From positions 60,338-124,337 of the forward strand of contig JAFDYF010000104.1 in the NCBI GenBank assembly GCA_018267575.1: a stretch of DNA of 64,000 bases, read 5' to 3'. The stretch's first letter is position 1. Each line of letters begins with the position of its first letter. The notes beneath the pieces are model-generated. The model saw only the letters and a program-made list of their open reading frames with translations. It was not told the origin of the DNA and did no database searches. The stretch is from Bacteroidota bacterium (lineage in GTDB: Bacteria; Bacteroidota; Bacteroidia; Chitinophagales; Chitinophagaceae). Shown in pieces: positions 35,358 to 44,322 of the stretch. The position numbers and the translations under genes were made by a program.

Positions 35358-36857
35358 CTATCCCTGAGCTTGAGCCATCAGTTTCTTCCCTTTCTCTATG
35401 GCATCATCGATGCTGCCCACCAAGTTGAAAGCCGCTTCAGGATATTCGTCCACTTCTCCGTCCATGATCATGTTAAACCCGCGGATAGTTTCGTCAATAG
35501 GTACCAATACCCCTTTCAAACCAGTGAAAGCCTCCGCCACGTGGAAAGGCTGTGAAAGGAAACGCTGTACTTTTCTGGCTCTTGCCACCGTCATTTTATC
35601 TTCATCACTCAACTCATCCAAACCAAGAATGGCGATGATATCCTGTAATTCTTTATAACGTTGTAAAATCAATTTCACTCTATTGGCCGTATTGTAGTGA
35701 GCATCACCTACAATCTGTGGAGTCAAAATCCGGGAAGTGGAATCCAATGGGTCCACTGCAGGGTAGATACCCAAATCCGCAATCTTGCGGCTCAATACCG
35801 TAGTCGCATCCAAGTGGGCGAAGGTAGTAGCAGGCGCCGGATCGGTCAAGTCATCCGCAGGTACATATACCGCCTGTACGGAAGTGATTGAACCATTTTT
35901 GGTAGAAGTAATCCTCTCTTGCATCAAACCCATTTCAGTAGCCAGTGTTGGCTGATATCCCACGGCAGAAGGCATCCGGCCCAACAAGGCCGATACTTCA
36001 GAACCCGCTTGCGTAAAACGGAATATATTATCAACGAAGAAAAGGATATCGCGTCCTTGGCCCTGCCCATCGCCATCACGATAGTATTCGGCAATGGTCA
36101 ATCCGCTCAATGCCACACGGGCACGAGCTCCGGGAGGTTCGTTCATTTGTCCGAACACGAAAGTGGCTTTGGAATCGGCCAATTCTTTCATATCCACTTT
36201 GCTCAGATCCCAACCACCGTTTTCCATGCTATGTTTGAACTCGTCGCCATATTTCATGATGCCCGCTTCGATCATCTCACGCATCAGGTCATTCCCTTCA
36301 CGGGTTCTTTCACCGACACCGGCAAACACAGATACACCGGCATATGCTTTTGCAATATTGTTGATCAACTCTTGAATCAATACCGTTTTTCCCACACCCG
36401 CACCACCGAACAAACCAATCTTACCACCTTTTGCATAAGGTTCAATCAGGTCAATCACTTTGATACCGGTGAACAATACTTCGGTAGAGGTGCTCAAGTT
36501 TTCAAAAGCTGGTGGCTTGGAGTGGATCGGGCGACCTCCCACTTTTGATACTTGTGGCAATCCATCGATGGCATCACCGGTCACATTGAAAAGGCGGCCT
36601 TTGATCGCCTCGCCGACTGGCATAGCAATAGGGATACCAGTATCCACTACTTGCATCCCGCGAACCATCCCTTCCGTGCCATCCATGGCAATGCAACGGA
36701 CACTGTCTTCCCCTAGATGTTGCTGGGCTTCCAGAACCAAGGTTTCGCCATTTTGTCTTTTTACCTCAAGGGCATTATATATTTCAGGAAGTTTATCATC
36801 AAACTGTACATCAATTACCGCTCCGATAATCTGTTTGATCTTGCCGACATTTGCCAT
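35358..36857 (-). CDS. atpD: ATP synthase F1 subunit beta
   Basis: 499 residues. IGLFGGAGVGKTVLIQEL is the Walker A region, VFAGVGERTREGNDL carries the catalytic Glu, ILFFVDNIFRFTQAGSEVSA is Walker B, and the DELSDEDKMTV region holds the DELSEED-type helix at the gamma contact. It forms the catalytic sites of the F1 ATPase on the inner membrane. atpD-atpC as a separate pair is characteristic of Bacteroidetes. A promoter box lies at 36907-36914. Confidence 0.98.
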   Translation of the reverse strand: MANVGKIKQIIGAVIDVQFDDKLPEIYNALEVKRQNGETLVLEAQQHLGEDSVRCIAMDGTEGMVRGMQVVDTGIPIAMPVGEAIKGRLFNVTGDAIDGLPQVSKVGGRPIHSKPPAFENLSTSTEVLFTGIKVIDLIEPYAKGGKIGLFGGAGVGKTVLIQELINNIAKAYAGVSVFAGVGERTREGNDLMREMIEAGIMKYGDEFKHSMENGGWDLSKVDMKELADSKATFVFGQMNEPPGARARVALSGLTIAEYYRDGDGQGQGRDILFFVDNIFRFTQAGSEVSALLGRMPSAVGYQPTLATEMGLMQERITSTKNGSITSVQAVYVPADDLTDPAPATTFAHLDATTVLSRKIADLGIYPAVDPLDSTSRILTPQIVGDAHYNTANRVKLILQRYKELQDIIAILGLDELSDEDKMTVARARKVQRFLSQPFHVAEAFTGLKGVLVPIDETIRGFNMIMDGEVDEYPEAAFNLVGSIDDAIEKGKKLMAQAQG

Positions 36858-36906
36858 AAAGCAATTATTTATAAATTATTTGGTGTTAAGTGCTAAAAAT
36901 CGGCTG

Positions 36907-36914
36907 CAAAGGTA
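36907..36914 (-). promoter_or_regulatory. -7 promoter box of atpD-atpC
   Basis: TACCTTTG on the minus strand is an exact TAnnTTTG match followed by CA, 49 nt before the atpD ATG. A -33 element at the expected distance is not obvious. Confidence 0.5.
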
Positions 36915-37455
36915 AGGGAGTGGATGCAAAAATCCGAAACAGTTTTTAAGAAGGTTTGGGGTGGAAGGTTTGGGGTATAGGGAAGAAAGGGAAAACCATC
37001 TAGCTTCTTGAAAACCAGAGAGAAATCTCACCCAATTCTTAATTATTAATTATCAATTATTAATTTTTTGTATTTAGCCATATTGCTACTATTTAGCATC
37101 CTTGCGTCGCACACTTGTACCTTAGAAAATCTATTCGAGGCTGAACGCATAAAGCAGAACGCTAAACGGAGACACCAACTTTCCTCCGCGTACTCTGCGC
37201 CTCTGCGAGAAATAATTTTTGTTTCACGCAAAGAGCACAAAGAAAACAAAGAACACAACTCATAAGGCTCAACGCATAGCGCCGAGCGCAGGCCCCAACT
37301 TTACCCAGGTCCTTGAAACTTCGTAAACCCCAAACCTTTTGCCTTACACCTTTTCCCCACCATAAATGGTGGGGCTAGTGAACAGACTCCCAACTCTCGA
37401 CTCCAGACTCCGTACTCCCTACACCAGCCTCCCGACTCCCTACCCCTTTTTTCTC
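36915..37455. repeat. Intergenic repeat mosaic between atpD and the GNAT-like gene
   Basis: No gene is seen. In order: AT-rich TTAATTATT units (37038-37070); the module TTAGCATCCTTGCGTCGCAC (37093-37112); CTGAACGC/CAGAACGC units (37141-37162); CCTCCGCG, CTCTGCG and CTCTGCGAGA units (about 37181-37210); (CAC)GCAAAGAGCACAAAG-type units (37225-37258); the hairpin CCCCACCA-TAAA-TGGTGGGG (37355-37374); and nine pyrimidine-rich heptamers (37384-37446). Confidence 0.7.
37384..37446. repeat. 7-nt tandem array (nnACTCC)
   Basis: Nine consecutive 7-nt units with exact phase: AGACTCC, CAACTCT, CGACTCC, AGACTCC, GTACTCC, CTACACC, AGCCTCC, CGACTCC and CTACCCC. It ends 10 nt before the promoter box of the next gene. 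Confidence 0.85.
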
Positions 37456-37463
37456 TATTTTTG
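37456..37463 (+). promoter_or_regulatory. -7 promoter box of the GNAT-like gene
   Basis: TATTTTTG matches TAnnTTTG and lies 18 nt before the preferred ATG at 37482. This makes the upstream in-frame start at 37461 unlikely because it would lie inside the promoter. Confidence 0.5.
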
Positions 37464-37481
37464 CCCACCACACTATTAACT

Positions 37482-38651
37482 ATGATGCAACTCATTGAAG
37501 TGAAGGACGTGACCGATGCCAAAGATTTCATAAGGGCAAACGTGGAACTGAACAAAACCACATTAAACTATATCCGTCCCTTGGACAGGGAAATCAATGA
37601 GGTATTTGACAAGGAAAAAAATAAGGCCTTCCGCTTTGGTGAATGCACTCGTTGGGTTTTGAAAGAGGATAATGGCAAATTGATCGGTCGCATTGCTGCC
37701 TTCACCAATAAAAAATACAAGAATAAAGGAGATGATGTGCCTGTGGGCGGGATCGGTTTTTTTGATTGTATCAACAATCAGGAGGCAGCCGATATGCTTT
37801 TCGATGTGGCCAAACATTGGCTGATACAAAGGGGTATGGAAGCCATGGATGGTCCCATCAATTTTGGGGAGCGTGACAAATGGTGGGGGCTGGTCGTGGA
37901 TGGTTTTCACGAACCACCCTATGGTATGAACTTCAACCCTGCTTATTACCAAACTTTGTTTGAGAGTTATGGTTTCCAAACCTTCTTCAAACAGTTATGC
38001 TTTGGCATGGATCCCAAAAAAACCTTGAGTGAAAAAGTTTTAACAAGGCATGCAAAATTAGCGGCAGACCCAGCCTATTCAGCCAGTTATATCCATAAAA
38101 ATGACATGGAAAAATTCGTGAACGATTTTTCCACGGTGTACAATAAATCATTTGCCACACATGGAGGTTCCAAGGAAATAAAAAAGGAACAGGTCAGGGT
38201 CATGTTCAAACAAATGAAGCCTTTAATGGACGAAAAGGTAATCTGGTTTGCCTACCACAATAATGAACCCATTGCCATGTTCATCAACCTCCCTGACCTG
38301 AACCAATATTTCAAATATTTTGATGGCCAGATGGGGCTTCTTCAAAAACTCCAATTCCTTTGGTTGAAATGGAGGGGTGTCAATAAAAAACTTACGGGAA
38401 TTGTATTTGGTCTGGTACCCGCATTTCAAGGAATGGGCGTGGACGCCTACATCATTGGGGAAACAGCCAAAATTGTGCAGCCCCATACCGCATACACCGA
38501 TTACGAAATGCAGTGGGTGGGCGATTTCAATCCCAAAATGATCAATATCGCCAAATCCCTAGGCGAAACCTATGTAAGTAGAACGCTCATTACCTATCGT
38601 TATTTATTTGATAGAACAAAGGAGTTCAAGAGACATCCTTTTTTGTTGTAA
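37482..38651 (+). CDS. GNAT-fold N-acetyltransferase-like protein
   Basis: 389 residues from paired ATGs (37482/37485). ECTRWVLKEDNGKLIGRIAA is a typical GNAT strand pair, and the C-terminal half has VFGLVPAFQGMGVDAYIIGE, which resembles a CoA-binding loop (Q/RxxGxG/A), here QGMGVD. PINFGERDKWWGLVVDGF is strongly family-specific. I recall this as a conserved uncharacterised GNAT-like family of Bacteroidetes. Substrate unknown. It precedes dnaX with a 133-nt gap. Confidence 0.75.
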   Translation: MMQLIEVKDVTDAKDFIRANVELNKTTLNYIRPLDREINEVFDKEKNKAFRFGECTRWVLKEDNGKLIGRIAAFTNKKYKNKGDDVPVGGIGFFDCINNQEAADMLFDVAKHWLIQRGMEAMDGPINFGERDKWWGLVVDGFHEPPYGMNFNPAYYQTLFESYGFQTFFKQLCFGMDPKKTLSEKVLTRHAKLAADPAYSASYIHKNDMEKFVNDFSTVYNKSFATHGGSKEIKKEQVRVMFKQMKPLMDEKVIWFAYHNNEPIAMFINLPDLNQYFKYFDGQMGLLQKLQFLWLKWRGVNKKLTGIVFGLVPAFQGMGVDAYIIGETAKIVQPHTAYTDYEMQWVGDFNPKMINIAKSLGETYVSRTLITYRYLFDRTKEFKRHPFLL

Positions 38652-38657
38652 GTTGAC

Positions 38658-38741
38658 CGATGGCCGTGGGCAGATGGCCGACTTTTAGTCAAGATATACG
38701 AAAATGTAATCGGCCAACTACCAACGAACAACCGCCATCGA
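38658..38741. repeat. Two short runs of degenerate 7-nt units before dnaX
   Basis: CGATGGC, CGTGGGC, AGATGGC (38658-38678) and CCAACTA, CCAACGA, ACAACCG, CCATCGA (38714-38741). Each run keeps a 7-nt phase, as in the arrays at 19681-19806 and 37384-37446, but they are shorter and more degenerate. Confidence 0.5.
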
Positions 38742-38784
38742 CTACTTTCTCAGACTCAAAACTATCTTGTAACTTGCAAGCCTT

Positions 38785-40599
38785 ATGGACAAATTCATTG
38801 TATCTGCCCGCAAATACAGACCACAGAATTTTTCAACTGTGGTGGGGCAAGCCCATATTACCACCACACTCAAAAACGCCATCAAGAACAATCAATTGGC
38901 GCATGCCTTCTTGTTTTGTGGCCCAAGAGGGGTTGGCAAAACCACCTGTGCTAGGATATTGGCCAAAACCATCAATTGCCAAAACCAAACACCCGATGGG
39001 GAAGCCTGTAATACTTGCAACAGTTGTATATCCTTCGACCAAGGCACTTCTTTAAATATCCATGAGCTTGATGCTGCCAGCAATAATTCCGTGGATGATA
39101 TCCGGGCCTTGGTGGAACAGGTCCGCTTTGCCCCGCAAGCGGGGAAATACAAAGTATATATTATAGATGAGGTACACATGCTCAGCTCTTCCGCTTTCAA
39201 TGCATTCCTGAAAACATTGGAGGAGCCACCCCCCTATGCCATTTTTATTTTGGCTACCACTGAAAAACACAAAATACTACCTACGATTTTGAGTCGTTGT
39301 CAGATTTTCGATTTTAAAAGAATCACAGTCAACGATACTGTTGAACATTTGCAGGAAATCTGCGATAAAGAAGAAATAAAAGCCGACAAAGCAGCTTTGC
39401 AGGTGATTGCCCAAAAAAGCGAAGGCTGTATGCGGGATGCACTGAGCATTCTTGATAAAATTTCCAGTTTTACCAATAACCAGATTACCTATAAAAATAC
39501 GCTGGAGCACCTGAACATATTGGATGCGGATTATTATTTCCAGTTGATGGAAGCCATGCAGGGCGAAAGACTGGCCGATGCCATGTTACTATATGACGAT
39601 ATCAATAAAAAAGGTTTTGAAGGGGATATGGTGTTGAATGGTTTTTCTGAATTTATCCGCAACCTGCTGGTGTGCAACGATGAGAAAGTAGCCCATCTAT
39701 TGGAAGCCGTTGAAAGTTTCAAAGAAAAATATATTGCTACCGCAAAAAAAACAGATCCCTCCTACTTGATTAGCGCATTGAATGTGCTAAATGAAACTGA
39801 AATCAGTTATAAAGCAGCCCGTAATAAACGTTTGCACGTAGAGCTGGCCCTAATCAAACTTTGCTATCTCGCCCAGGCCATCGAGCTGAGCGGCAACAGC
39901 GAAACCAGCACTAAAAAAAAACTAACTAATACAACCAAAACGGTCGCCTATCGTATTATTGCGCCCATGGAAGTTTCCAGAAAACAGGAAGCAAACAAAC
40001 CTCGAGAAACGATTACTACTAGCAAAAAAGAAATTGATCAACCCAGGCTGATTATAGAAACTGCAGCAATCAACAATAAAACAAAGCCAGAAGAAAAAAA
40101 ATCAGATGCGCCGCCACAGCAGGAAACAAAACAAGCGGGCAAAAAAACTTCGTTGGGTGCCTTGTCTAAAGTGAGACAAGAAGTTGCTGGAAAGCAACAA
40201 GCCGTAAACGTTGATAGTGTAAGAGCATTGACAGACCCAGCCCTTGACCAAGCTTGGGGCAAATATACCGAGCAGTTGCGGAGTGCCAAGAACCCTGCGG
40301 TACAAAGTTTTGAAAGGGCAACCAGAAAAATTATCGGTGAAAGTCTTTTTGAAGTAGTCGCCAATAATAACCTCGAACAAAAATTTATTGAGCAGGAAAA
40401 AAGAGAGCTTTCTTCCTTCCTTCAAAAAATATTCAACAACAAAGCAGTGACTTTTTCGGTGGTGATCGATGAAAATGCGGTACAAATAGCACCTACTGAA
40501 ATCACTTTGACGAAAAGAGACCAATTCTTCAAAATAGCAGAACAATACCCATTGGTAAAAGAATTAAAAGAAAGGCTCAAATTAGAACTCGATTACTAA
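38785..40599 (+). CDS. dnaX: DNA polymerase III subunits gamma/tau
   Basis: 604 residues. The AAA+ clamp-loader core contains GPRGVGKT (46-53, Walker A), a zinc module with four Cys (CGxxxC-type CQNQTPDGEACNTCNSC region), YIIDEVHMLS (Walker B) and the SRC sensor region ILSRCQIFDF. Domain III ends near residue 370. Codons 377-379 are AAA AAA AAA (A9 run, 39913-39921); any slip of one base leads to a stop within two codons, giving a product of about 379-381 residues with just domains I-III. The Lys/Gln-rich linker and C-terminal tau domain (about 470-604) would bind polymerase and helicase. The sequence thus supports both a tau and a gamma form. Confidence 0.96.
   Translation: MDKFIVSARKYRPQNFSTVVGQAHITTTLKNAIKNNQLAHAFLFCGPRGVGKTTCARILAKTINCQNQTPDGEACNTCNSCISFDQGTSLNIHELDAASNNSVDDIRALVEQVRFAPQAGKYKVYIIDEVHMLSSSAFNAFLKTLEEPPPYAIFILATTEKHKILPTILSRCQIFDFKRITVNDTVEHLQEICDKEEIKADKAALQVIAQKSEGCMRDALSILDKISSFTNNQITYKNTLEHLNILDADYYFQLMEAMQGERLADAMLLYDDINKKGFEGDMVLNGFSEFIRNLLVCNDEKVAHLLEAVESFKEKYIATAKKTDPSYLISALNVLNETEISYKAARNKRLHVELALIKLCYLAQAIELSGNSETSTKKKLTNTTKTVAYRIIAPMEVSRKQEANKPRETITTSKKEIDQPRLIIETAAINNKTKPEEKKSDAPPQQETKQAGKKTSLGALSKVRQEVAGKQQAVNVDSVRALTDPALDQAWGKYTEQLRSAKNPAVQSFERATRKIIGESLFEVVANNNLEQKFIEQEKRELSSFLQKIFNNKAVTFSVVIDENAVQIAPTEITLTKRDQFFKIAEQYPLVKELKERLKLELDY
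39911..39929 (+). promoter_or_regulatory. A9 slippage/frameshift site in dnaX
   Basis: CT followed by nine A and CTAACTAA. In frame it reads Lys-Lys-Lys-Leu-Thr-Asn. Gain of one A (or a -1 shift) reads Lys-Lys-Lys-Thr-Asn-stop (TAA 39927-39929); loss of one A reads Lys-Lys-Asn-stop. A run of nine A in dnaX causes transcriptional slippage in Thermus thermophilus. Activity here is predicted. Confidence 0.6.
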
Positions 40600-40687
40600 T
40601 ATTGAGATATAAAAAAAATCATACTTGTTAAATTCCAACAACAATTTTGGCGAATAACCAAATGAATGGAAATTTGCAAGATATAGT

Positions 40688-43600
40688 ATGTCAAAAAACA
40701 CAACCAATCAGGTTTTTCAAACAGATTCCTCCTCCCGCTGGCTAAGGTTCAAATGGAGTGGAAGGATTTTCATATTGTTTTTAGTATTTGCAGTTTTTAT
40801 TATTGCAGTAGCTATTTCCAAGGTGTACACACCCGATTTGCCCCAAATGTCCACCAAACAGGCTTTCTTGGATACCACCAGTAGTCTTGCACTAAAAAGC
40901 AAATTACTGCAGAAATACACTGGCTTCAGAAAATACATCAATGAAAAAGCAGCTTACCAAGCAGGAGGTTATCCCATCCCAAAAAGATACAGAAAAAAAG
41001 GGGGCATATTGGTGCAGGCCGATTCCAGTTTTTACTCATTCAAAAAATTTACCACTGGCATTCGTGCTGCATTTTATGTCAGTTGGGACCCTCAATCTTT
41101 AAGTTCTCTAAAACAAAATATCAATCACCTCAACGTTGCTTTTCCTGAATGGTTTTTCTTAGATCCGGTAGCTGATACCTTGACCATCAAAATAGATACT
41201 GCCGCATTGAATTTGATGAACAAAGCGGCCATCAAAGTGCTTCCACTGCTTACCAACAATTTTGGGCAAATATTCCATGGCGATGTGGTACATCGCATCA
41301 TCACCGACAAAAAGAAAAGGGAACGGCTCATCGACGATATCCTCAAAGCACTAAAAAAAGATAGTCTTGACGGAATAAACATAGACTTTGAAGAGCTCAA
41401 AGAAAAAAAGAATGAAACACTCGTAACTTTTCAAAAAGAGCTCTATCAAAAACTACATGCCCACGGTTATATCGTTACACAGGATATTTCCCCATTCAAT
41501 GATGATTATAATATAGCGGAACTGTCCAAGTATAATGACTACATGGTGCTTATGGCCTATGACCAATCCTCTGAAAATACTGACCCCGGTCCAATCTGTC
41601 ACCAAAAATGGATCGAGGCGGCCGTGGACCAGGCTGCCAAAAAAATCCCCTCCGAAAAAATGATTTTGGCGCTGGCAGGGTTTGGTTATAATTGGAGTTT
41701 GGATAGTACGGGCAAAAAAATTAGTGCCGGTCCTATCAAATACCAAGATGCATTGACCCTAGCACGAACCTATCAAGGCAAAATTGATTTCGACAACGAT
41801 TCCTACAACCTCCACTTCAATTATACCGATGATAACAATATAGACCATGAAGTGCATTTTACAGATGCCGCCACAACCTTCAACTCCATGCGTTTTGCGG
41901 TAGAATACGGTTTGGCAGGGGTATCCTTGTGGCGTTTGGGTTCTGAGGATTCGCGCATGTGGGAGTTTTATGATCATGACATGAGCAAGGACAGTATCAA
42001 GAAATTTGATTTTTCCACTTTTAATACCGTAAAAGATATAGCCAAAGACGAGCGCCCCTCTTATCAAGGGGAAGGCGAAGTATTGGATATTGTGGGAGGC
42101 CCTACCAGTGGAAAAATCACCTTGGAAAAAGACACTTCGGAAATGCTCATTAGTGAGGAGAACTATGATAAACTACCATCAAAATGGATTGCACGAAAAT
42201 ATGGCACCAAGGACAAAAAGAAACTGGTACTCACGTTTGATGATGGCCCCGACCCTAAATACACACCCGAAATTCTAGATATCCTTAACCGTGAAAATGT
42301 ACCTGCCACCTTCTTTATGGTGGGCATCAATGCGGAGAACAATATACCCATTGTAAAACGCATTTTTAATGAAGGCCATGAAATAGGGAACCACACCTTC
42401 ACCCACCCCAATATTGCCAAGGTGAGCAAAAAAAGGGCCATTTTGGAAATTGAAGCGACCCGGTTGCTGATTGAATGTATTACCGGGCATTCCACCATTA
42501 TGTTCCGAGCACCGTACAATGCCGACTTTGAACCAACCAAGTATGAGGAACTTATTCCTGTGGCATGGGCCCGGCAATTAAATTACTTGGATATTGGGGA
42601 GTCTATCGACCCTCTTGATTGGGAACCTGGTACGCCAGCCGATTCCATCGTGGCAAGGGTTATTCAACGTAAACAGGATATGACCAATCAGGACCTGAGC
42701 GGCAATATTATTCTCCTTCACGATGCGGGAGGGGAGACAAGGGAGGAAACCGTGAAAGCATTGCCACGGATTATTGAATATTTTAAAGGAAAGGGGTATA
42801 CGTTTACCACGGTAGCCGATTTGCTCGGAAAGAAAAAAGACGACCTAATGCCCCCTGTACCCAAAGGAAGTGGGTATTATATACTTCAAATAAATTATTG
42901 GCTTGCCGAGTTGGGATATTGGGCTTCCCATACTTTGTTCTCCCTATTTATATTGTTCATTGTTTTGTCCATTACAAGAATATTGTTTCTTGCGGTGATC
43001 GCAACTAAGGAATATCTTAAAGAAAAAAAACAATCCCTTCAGCCTTTCTGGCTTCCCGATGGCAGCAATGCGCCATTGGTTAGCATTATTGTACCCGCGT
43101 TCAACGAAGAAGTGAATGCGGTAAGCTCTGTCCAAAGTTTGCTGAATGGGGATTACCCCAACCTTGAAATCATTTTTGTGGATGATGGCAGCAAGGATAG
43201 CACTTATGATAAAGTGAAAACCTCATTTGCCAATAACAGTAATGTAAAAGTATTTTCAAAACCCAATGGGGGCAAGGCCTCCGCATTGAACTATGGCATA
43301 AAACAGTCCAGTGCCGAATTTGTGGTCTGTATAGATGCCGATACCAAACTTTTACCAGATGCGGTTTCCAAACTCATGATGCATTTTGACCCCAATGCCG
43401 AGGAAAATGCGGTTGGGGCAGTGGCGGGCAATGTTAAGGTAGGCAATCAGGTAAATTTGCTTACCCGTTGGCAATCCATCGAATATATCAGTAGCCAAAA
43501 CTTCGACAGAAAAGCCTTCTCCTATCTTAACGCCATCACGGTTGTGCCGGGAGCAATCGGTGCATTTAGGAAACAGGCCATTGAGGATGCTGGTGGTTTT

Positions 43601-44167
43601 ACAACCGACACACTGGCCGAGGATTGTGACCTCACGGTGCGTATTCTGCGTTGTGGTTATGTGGTAGCTAACGAAAACAAAGCGATTGCAATGACCGAAG
43701 CTCCCGAAACCTTGAAGATGTTCTTCAAACAACGATTCCGTTGGAGTTTTGGCGTAATGCAAACTTTTTATAAAAACCGGGATGTCTTGTTTAATTGGAA
43801 ATATAAATGGTTAGGCTGGGCGGCCATGCCAAACATCCTGATTTTTCAGTATATCATACCGACGGTAATCCCCTTGGCAGATTTCTTTATGATCATTGGT
43901 TTGTTTACCGGGAATGCGGCCAAAATCGGCATCTATTATCTTGTATTTATGCTGGTAGATGTAGCCGTGGCCATATTGGCTTTTGCATTTGAAAAAGAAA
44001 AAATCTCCAAGCTAGTTTGGATAATTCCACAACGGTTGATTTGGCGCTGGCTTTTGTGGCTCGTACTTTACAGAACTTTCCGAAGGGCTATCAAGGGCGA
44101 ACTGCAGCATTGGGGGGTTTTGAAAAGAACGGGTAATGTAAAACAGGTATCGGTCGCGAACCCGTAA
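40688..44167 (+). CDS. Trifunctional GH18 - polysaccharide deacetylase - GT2 glycan enzyme
   Basis: 1159 residues in one frame. Membrane helix 1 (about 27-45) is followed by a GH18 domain with DGINIDFE (228-235): the catalytic Glu235 is present, while the third position of DxxDxDxE is Asn. A NodB/CE4 deacetylase follows with TFDDGPD (516-522), HEIGNHTFTH and FRAPYN. A second helix pair region near 740-775 leads to a processive GT2 domain with VDDGS (D832, D833), DAD (883-885), EDCD (978-981) and QRFRW (1015-1019), then C-terminal helices. Topology is consistent: hydrolase and deacetylase outside, transferase inside. Probable product is a partially deacetylated N-acetylhexosamine polymer such as a PNAG- or chitin-like glycan. 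The architecture is known as an uncharacterised trifunctional group. Confidence 0.9.
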   Translation: MSKNTTNQVFQTDSSSRWLRFKWSGRIFILFLVFAVFIIAVAISKVYTPDLPQMSTKQAFLDTTSSLALKSKLLQKYTGFRKYINEKAAYQAGGYPIPKRYRKKGGILVQADSSFYSFKKFTTGIRAAFYVSWDPQSLSSLKQNINHLNVAFPEWFFLDPVADTLTIKIDTAALNLMNKAAIKVLPLLTNNFGQIFHGDVVHRIITDKKKRERLIDDILKALKKDSLDGINIDFEELKEKKNETLVTFQKELYQKLHAHGYIVTQDISPFNDDYNIAELSKYNDYMVLMAYDQSSENTDPGPICHQKWIEAAVDQAAKKIPSEKMILALAGFGYNWSLDSTGKKISAGPIKYQDALTLARTYQGKIDFDNDSYNLHFNYTDDNNIDHEVHFTDAATTFNSMRFAVEYGLAGVSLWRLGSEDSRMWEFYDHDMSKDSIKKFDFSTFNTVKDIAKDERPSYQGEGEVLDIVGGPTSGKITLEKDTSEMLISEENYDKLPSKWIARKYGTKDKKKLVLTFDDGPDPKYTPEILDILNRENVPATFFMVGINAENNIPIVKRIFNEGHEIGNHTFTHPNIAKVSKKRAILEIEATRLLIECITGHSTIMFRAPYNADFEPTKYEELIPVAWARQLNYLDIGESIDPLDWEPGTPADSIVARVIQRKQDMTNQDLSGNIILLHDAGGETREETVKALPRIIEYFKGKGYTFTTVADLLGKKKDDLMPPVPKGSGYYILQINYWLAELGYWASHTLFSLFILFIVLSITRILFLAVIATKEYLKEKKQSLQPFWLPDGSNAPLVSIIVPAFNEEVNAVSSVQSLLNGDYPNLEIIFVDDGSKDSTYDKVKTSFANNSNVKVFSKPNGGKASALNYGIKQSSAEFVVCIDADTKLLPDAVSKLMMHFDPNAEENAVGAVAGNVKVGNQVNLLTRWQSIEYISSQNFDRKAFSYLNAITVVPGAIGAFRKQAIEDAGGFTTDTLAEDCDLTVRILRCGYVVANENKAIAMTEAPETLKMFFKQRFRWSFGVMQTFYKNRDVLFNWKYKWLGWAAMPNILIFQYIIPTVIPLADFFMIIGLFTGNAAKIGIYYLVFMLVDVAVAILAFAFEKEKISKLVWIIPQRLIWRWLLWLVLYRTFRRAIKGELQHWGVLKRTGNVKQVSVANP

Positions 44168-44322
44168 ACCCTTAAAATCGAAGGCTGAAAGGGCTTAGGC
44201 CTAGCGGGGGATTCCTTTGGACTTTCTGACTTTGCCGGCTTCCGTTCTTTTCCGACTTTCATAATCGTTTTTGCCTTAATTTCGGGGTTCGTTTTTAGAA
44301 AAATAAAACTACTTACATTAAT

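Noticed and set aside
35919..36548. A 209-residue plus-strand frame opposite atpD.
   Set aside because: It is a shadow of the conserved beta-subunit gene with no domain.
37384..37446. CRISPR array.
   Set aside because: Units are 7 nt and degenerate with no spacers, and no cas genes are present.
44168..44322. Terminator or regulatory RNA between the trifunctional enzyme and E2 genes.
   Set aside because: AGGCCTAG-like short palindromes only; no stable stem with U-tract.
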